Of a DNA stretch of 64,000 nt, positions 61,038-64,000 are shown one piece after another. The notes beneath the pieces were generated by a model. The model had not been told where the DNA came from. It saw only the letters and a list, made by a program, of their open reading frames with translations, and searched no databases. The stretch covers positions 1 through 64,000 of the IMG/VR virus record IMGVR_UViG_3300046516_001816; one strand, given 5' to 3'. The stretch comes from a virus. A program made the position numbers and the translations under genes. Each line of letters begins with the position of its first letter. The first letter of the stretch is position 1.

Positions 61038-61423
61038 ATATGGGCGAACGCGTGATCCTGCCGGCCAAGGACCTGATCAACGAGCTCCGAGAAAAGCTCG
61101 CGCCTTATCAGGTGCCGGGTGCCAGTTTTGAGGAAATCGTGCGTCAGTGCCTGGACGTCTATATGGAATGGAATGGGGAAGAAGAGCAGATTGCCATGCT
61201 TCCTTATTTCAATCGTATAGAAGTCCCCGCACTTTTTGGCGATCAGTACCAGAATGTGTACGAGAGCGTCTCACATGCCGTTCAGAACTTTGCGCAGCAA
61301 GTCTACCTTCGGTTGATGCGTTACGGGTTTTTCCCGAAGACGAATATTCGACCGAACATGGACTTTACGTTCGAACGCTTTGTGCTAGGCGGGGATATTG
61401 TGTTAAGTTATTTCCCCTTCTAG
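61034..61423 (+). CDS. Small array protein 7, unknown function
   Basis: 129 residues, GTG 61034 overlapping the previous stop, GGAG upstream. Opens VILPAKDLINEL, helices with HAVQNFAQQVYLRLMRYGFFP, end GGDIVLSYFPF. The end is close to GDLVLTRL of the gene before and the helix to its HRLGQHLYRELRRHRMYQLGYLP. Strongest evidence that the run is a paralogous family. Ends at an intrinsic terminator. Confidence 0.7.
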   Translation: MNMGERVILPAKDLINELREKLAPYQVPGASFEEIVRQCLDVYMEWNGEEEQIAMLPYFNRIEVPALFGDQYQNVYESVSHAVQNFAQQVYLRLMRYGFFPKTNIRPNMDFTFERFVLGGDIVLSYFPF

Positions 61424-61425
61424 TT

Positions 61426-61451
61426 AAAAGAGGGTCCGCCCTCTTTTTTTT
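61426..61451 (+). terminator. Intrinsic terminator of the array
   Basis: GAGGG (61430-61434) pairs with CCCTC (61439-61443) around TCCG, extended by A-T pairs, followed by eight T. No TTATGCC tag. Confidence 0.85.
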
Positions 61452-61461
61452 GTGAGCGATC

Positions 61462-61890
61462 ATGACGTATAACTATCAACTCGGCCAGATTCTGAGCTTT
61501 GACACGAATGCCGCTTCGGTGCTCGGCCAGAGCTTTGAGAACGTGACGGTCCTCTCCTTGATGGATCCGCAATCGGCGAACAACGTGATTGACATCGTAG
61601 GCATGCACGCCGCAGTGTATCCGTTGCTGGTGCAAGCGGGCTTGTCGGTGCCCAACGATCCGAGTCAGTACAACTATCTCAAGATCCGGACCCAGGCGGG
61701 TAAGGTCACGTGTCTGGGGATGCCCTGGATTAACGAGTCGACCATTACGGCCACCACCAACCAAGTCATCACGGCGGTGATTGCCGGGGTGACGGCCGCC
61801 GACGTGCAAGGCGTGCAGAACGCACTGATTGCCAACGGCTACAACCAGTTTAAAGTGACGATCACGCCGCTCTCCACCACGGGTGGTTGA
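61462..61890 (+). CDS. Protein of unknown function, perhaps virion
   Basis: 142 residues, ATG 61462; it has a short leader after the terminator and no clear Shine-Dalgarno. Ser/Thr/Val-rich, beta-like, with Asn/Gln and few charged residues (NVTVLSLMDPQSANNVIDIVG, VITAVIAGVTAADVQG regions). Composition resembles small decoration or baseplate proteins, which is only an impression. Followed by a tagged leader and a terminator at 62005. Confidence 0.6.
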   Translation: MTYNYQLGQILSFDTNAASVLGQSFENVTVLSLMDPQSANNVIDIVGMHAAVYPLLVQAGLSVPNDPSQYNYLKIRTQAGKVTCLGMPWINESTITATTNQVITAVIAGVTAADVQGVQNALIANGYNQFKVTITPLSTTGG

Positions 61891-62004
61891 TAGTATGTAG
61901 GGCATAAAGCAGGGAAGATAGTAGTTCGGGGGTAGTACGAGCAGGACCGCAGGTTGACCATGTTGTACCGTTGTAGAAGTGTTTCAGTTTCCTTGGTAAT
62001 TGTG

Positions 62005-62037
62005 CCTAGTCATCCCCCCGGGTGACTAGGTCTTTTT
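62005..62037 (+). terminator. Terminator hairpin
   Basis: CCTAGTCA (62005-62012) pairs exactly with TGACTAGG (62023-62030), with an inner CCC/GGG, followed by TCTTTTT. It probably ends the transcript of the 61462 gene after about 110 non-coding bases. Confidence 0.85.
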
Positions 62038-62428
62038 GCCGGCATGTGGTTGATTAGTATAAAACTTATCGCGTTTGTATATGTTACGACGGAGTGCCAT
62101 GCTCCGTGTAGGAAGGGTGTTGATGCGTGCTCCTCGGGCTTTTGGTGGCGGGCGCGGGCAGCAACACTAATGGGATCGGCTAAACCCATTTGCTAAGTGT
62201 CGAAAGATGACGACAGCGAGAATCTCGTTGGGGAACGAGAAGACGCCAACCAGGAAGGGTTGAAGCTGGTTTCTTTAAAGGTGGTGTGCCAAGGCTTTTC
62301 CTTGGGGCATGCGGTGCATCACTGAACACGGGGCTGATCGCGCCCTCGTGAAGGAGAAGCTAAGCTCCCGTTCCTGTTTTTCACGTTGGGGAGGGTCTTT
62401 CGGGAACCCTCCCCTTCTTTTTTCCTTT
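62038..62428 (+). ncRNA. Structured non-coding region C
   Basis: About 390 bases bounded by the terminator at 62005 and a tagged terminator at 62388. An AT-rich start (TATAAAACTT at ~62059; TATATGTTAC at 62078-62087) may be its promoter. Hairpins: ACGGAG/CTCCGT (62089-62107), GTGTTG/CAACAC (62117-62167), TCTCGTT/AACGAGA with GGGG loop (62223-62240), CCAAGG/CCTTGG (62289-62305). Short frames inside lack start signals. A discrete small RNA is the best reading; its identity is unknown. Confidence 0.5.
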
Positions 62429-62445
62429 TATGCCGTCTCGCTTAT
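62388..62445 (+). terminator. Terminator with TTTTATGCCGTC tag
   Basis: GGGGAGGGT (62388-62396) pairs exactly with ACCCTCCCC (62406-62414), followed by TTCTTTTTTCC and TTTTATGCCGTC. Probable 3' end of RNA C. Confidence 0.92.
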
Positions 62446-62493
62446 TTTTACCGTCCGGGTGTACCTTATGAGAATAAGACAAGGAGTTCCCCC

Positions 62494-64000
62494 GTGGCAT
62501 TTGACAACCCCTTTGCTTTACAGGCTAATGAATACGTCCGCGATCTGGACGTGTTCAAGCATTACGTGAATCAGACCGTGACGTACCTCGTGAAGATGAC
62601 CGGGTGTACGGAAGACGAAGCGAAAGAGTACGTGAAAAAGAACCTCGGTCCCGACGGCAAGTTCCCGTTCAAGGATCCGAAGGTGTGGTATCTCGAGCGC
62701 AATGAGCACGGCGATCGGGAAAAGAAAGAAGGCACGCTGGCGCAGTATATCGGTGAGGCGATTCAGAAGGAGCAGTTGATTGCCCCGACCTTCACCACGT
62801 ATTTGCCGGTCAAGCAAAAGCAGTCGCTGCTCGCCATGTTCATTGACGCGAACGTGAAGCGACGCAAGGTGGCTAAGCACGCCATGTTCGAAGCCAAGAT
62901 GGCGGGTAACGAAGTGCTGCGAATTTTGAAGGATAACGAGCAGACCAATATGAAGCTCTCGAACAATGCTTGTTCGGGCGCGCACGTGTCGGCCTCCACG
63001 CCGCTGTATAACAAGACCGCTCACTCGACGCTGACCTCTAACTGCCGGGTGACCGCAGGCTATGGCTCGGCCAATAACGAGAAGTTCCTGAACGGCAATC
63101 GGCACTATTGGTCGCCGGACATCGTGAAGTACAATATCACCTCGATCATCAACAACACGGACTATGTGGCGATTCGCCATGCGATGGATAAGTTTGACAT
63201 TCGCAATCCGTCGGTCGAAGAAGTGATGGACTGCATCGAGTATTCCACCAAGCTCTACTGGTGGGATAAGCGCCATATGCAGTTGATTCGTCAGTATGTG
63301 GAAACATTGACGCCGATCGAGCGCGCGGCGTTTGTCTACACAGGTGACCTGTACCACCTGATGAAATACAACGACGGCGTGGCCCGTACCTTTATCGAAC
63401 GCTTGTCGTTGCCGGTGAAGGTGGCGCATCCAGAACCGGGTCCGGTGATCAAGAACGCCCACGAGGATCATCTGGCGCTGGCTAAACAGTTGCTGCCTGA
63501 TCTGATGCGCGGCAAGAAGTTGGAAGACATCAAGGGCACGGAAACGGAAGGCATTCTGGCGTCGACCGTGCAGCATGTGGCCGATACCGTGACTGCATAT
63601 GCAGATCTGATCAAAGCGTTTTGGGTCACGAAGAATGTCCCGGCGTCGCTTGCGCGCTTTCCGGAATCCATTCGTCGTTCCGCACTGATGGGTGACACCG
63701 ACTCGACCATCTTTACCGTGCAGGATTGGGTGAGCTGGTACAACAACGGTCGTATTGGGTATGATGATCGTTCGTCGGGGGTGGCAGCTACGATGATCTT
63801 TCTGTCAGCCCAGGCCATCGTGCACTTGCTCGCCCGAATGTCGGCGAACTTTGGCGTGGAAGAAAAGCGGACGTTCCAGACCGCGATGAAGAACGAGTAC
63901 AAGTTTGACGTGTTCGTTCCGACGCAGGTGGCCAAACACTACTATGCGCTGATCGGCTGTCAGGAGGGCAACCTCTACAAGGAGTTTGACACCGAAATCA
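62494..64000 (+). CDS. Family B DNA polymerase, C-terminal half of a split enzyme (partial)
   Basis: 502 codons visible; the gene runs past the window end. GTG 62494 has AAGGAG eight bases upstream. Motif C appears as MGDTDSTIF (residues 399-407; YGDTDS in family B), with the metal-binding D401 and D403. Motif B is read in KLSNNACSGAHV (about residues 152-163), and AKHYYALIG near the visible end resembles the KxRY element. Motif A (DxxSLYPS) is absent, and the 150 residues before motif B do not contain it, so it must be coded by another gene, as in phiKZ relatives whose polymerase is split. Together the parts would copy the phage genome. Confidence 0.8.
   Translation, partial: MAFDNPFALQANEYVRDLDVFKHYVNQTVTYLVKMTGCTEDEAKEYVKKNLGPDGKFPFKDPKVWYLERNEHGDREKKEGTLAQYIGEAIQKEQLIAPTFTTYLPVKQKQSLLAMFIDANVKRRKVAKHAMFEAKMAGNEVLRILKDNEQTNMKLSNNACSGAHVSASTPLYNKTAHSTLTSNCRVTAGYGSANNEKFLNGNRHYWSPDIVKYNITSIINNTDYVAIRHAMDKFDIRNPSVEEVMDCIEYSTKLYWWDKRHMQLIRQYVETLTPIERAAFVYTGDLYHLMKYNDGVARTFIERLSLPVKVAHPEPGPVIKNAHEDHLALAKQLLPDLMRGKKLEDIKGTETEGILASTVQHVADTVTAYADLIKAFWVTKNVPASLARFPESIRRSALMGDTDSTIFTVQDWVSWYNNGRIGYDDRSSGVAATMIFLSAQAIVHLLARMSANFGVEEKRTFQTAMKNEYKFDVFVPTQVAKHYYALIGCQEGNLYKEFDTEI

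Noticed and set aside
55914-62493. tRNA or tmRNA genes in the non-coding regions
   Set aside because: I found no T-loop GGTTCGAAT with a matching acceptor stem, nor a tmRNA tag frame; pairings do not form a cloverleaf.
1-64000. CRISPR arrays, insertion sequences or integrase sites
   Set aside because: No regularly spaced repeats, transposase motifs or tyrosine/serine recombinase signatures were seen.

Overview
The window is a 64-kb piece of a jumbo tailed-phage genome (contractile tail, moderately GC-rich). It looks like a relative of Pseudomonas phage phiKZ, the group that builds a phage nucleus and carries multi-subunit RNA polymerases. The evidence is a set of hallmark genes in a familiar order: large terminase, three structural proteins, tail sheath and tail tube (45126 back to 34092); and prohead protease, structural proteins, a beta-like and a beta'-like RNA polymerase subunit, and a giant tail protein with a lysozyme/chitinase domain (31078 back to 14148). 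A tubulin/FtsZ-like GTPase (PhuZ type) and the C-terminal half of a split family B DNA polymerase support this. The host is probably a Gram-negative bacterium; the acyl carrier protein reads like a betaproteobacterial one, so Burkholderiales (for example Ralstonia) is a guess, not a result.

Layout. 1-8.3 kb: small unrecognised genes around a RecA/DnaB-like ATPase and a SLOG-fold (DUF2493) protein. 8.4-10.2 kb: small genes including a NADAR-like protein. 10.3-21.7 kb: tail/virion proteins, ending in the 2533-residue tail protein. 21.8-31.1 kb: RNA polymerase beta' N-terminal part, beta subunit, structural proteins, prohead protease. 31.2-34.0 kb: small accessory genes, an attenuator-like leader, a DUF488 gene and three small membrane proteins. 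34.1-45.1 kb: tube, sheath, structural proteins, terminase. 45.2-49.1 kb: a minus-strand operon with a probable -1 frameshift and a 29-residue microprotein. 49.1-49.8 kb: a divergent regulatory region with a 90-base, 91% GC tract and several perfect hairpins. 49.8-55.9 kb: unknown proteins and the tubulin. 55.9-62.5 kb: three long non-coding, strongly structured stretches, interleaved with a histidine phosphatase, an acyl carrier protein and an array of small proteins that look like diverged paralogues. 62.5-64 kb: DNA polymerase, cut by the window end.

How it works together. The beta'/beta pair, if packaged as in phiKZ, would transcribe early genes from the injected genome. Sheath, tube, giant tail protein and structural proteins form the tail; protease and terminase mature and fill the head; the tubulin would position the replication compartment. 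Two sequence signals recur: a TTATGCCGTC-like tag directly behind most terminator hairpins, and an ATATCAYTATCCTGAG-like element upstream of four plus-strand transcription units. Both may be signals for the phage's own RNA polymerases. No tRNA, rRNA, CRISPR array or insertion sequence was seen. Statements about phiKZ gene order come from memory; no database search was done.
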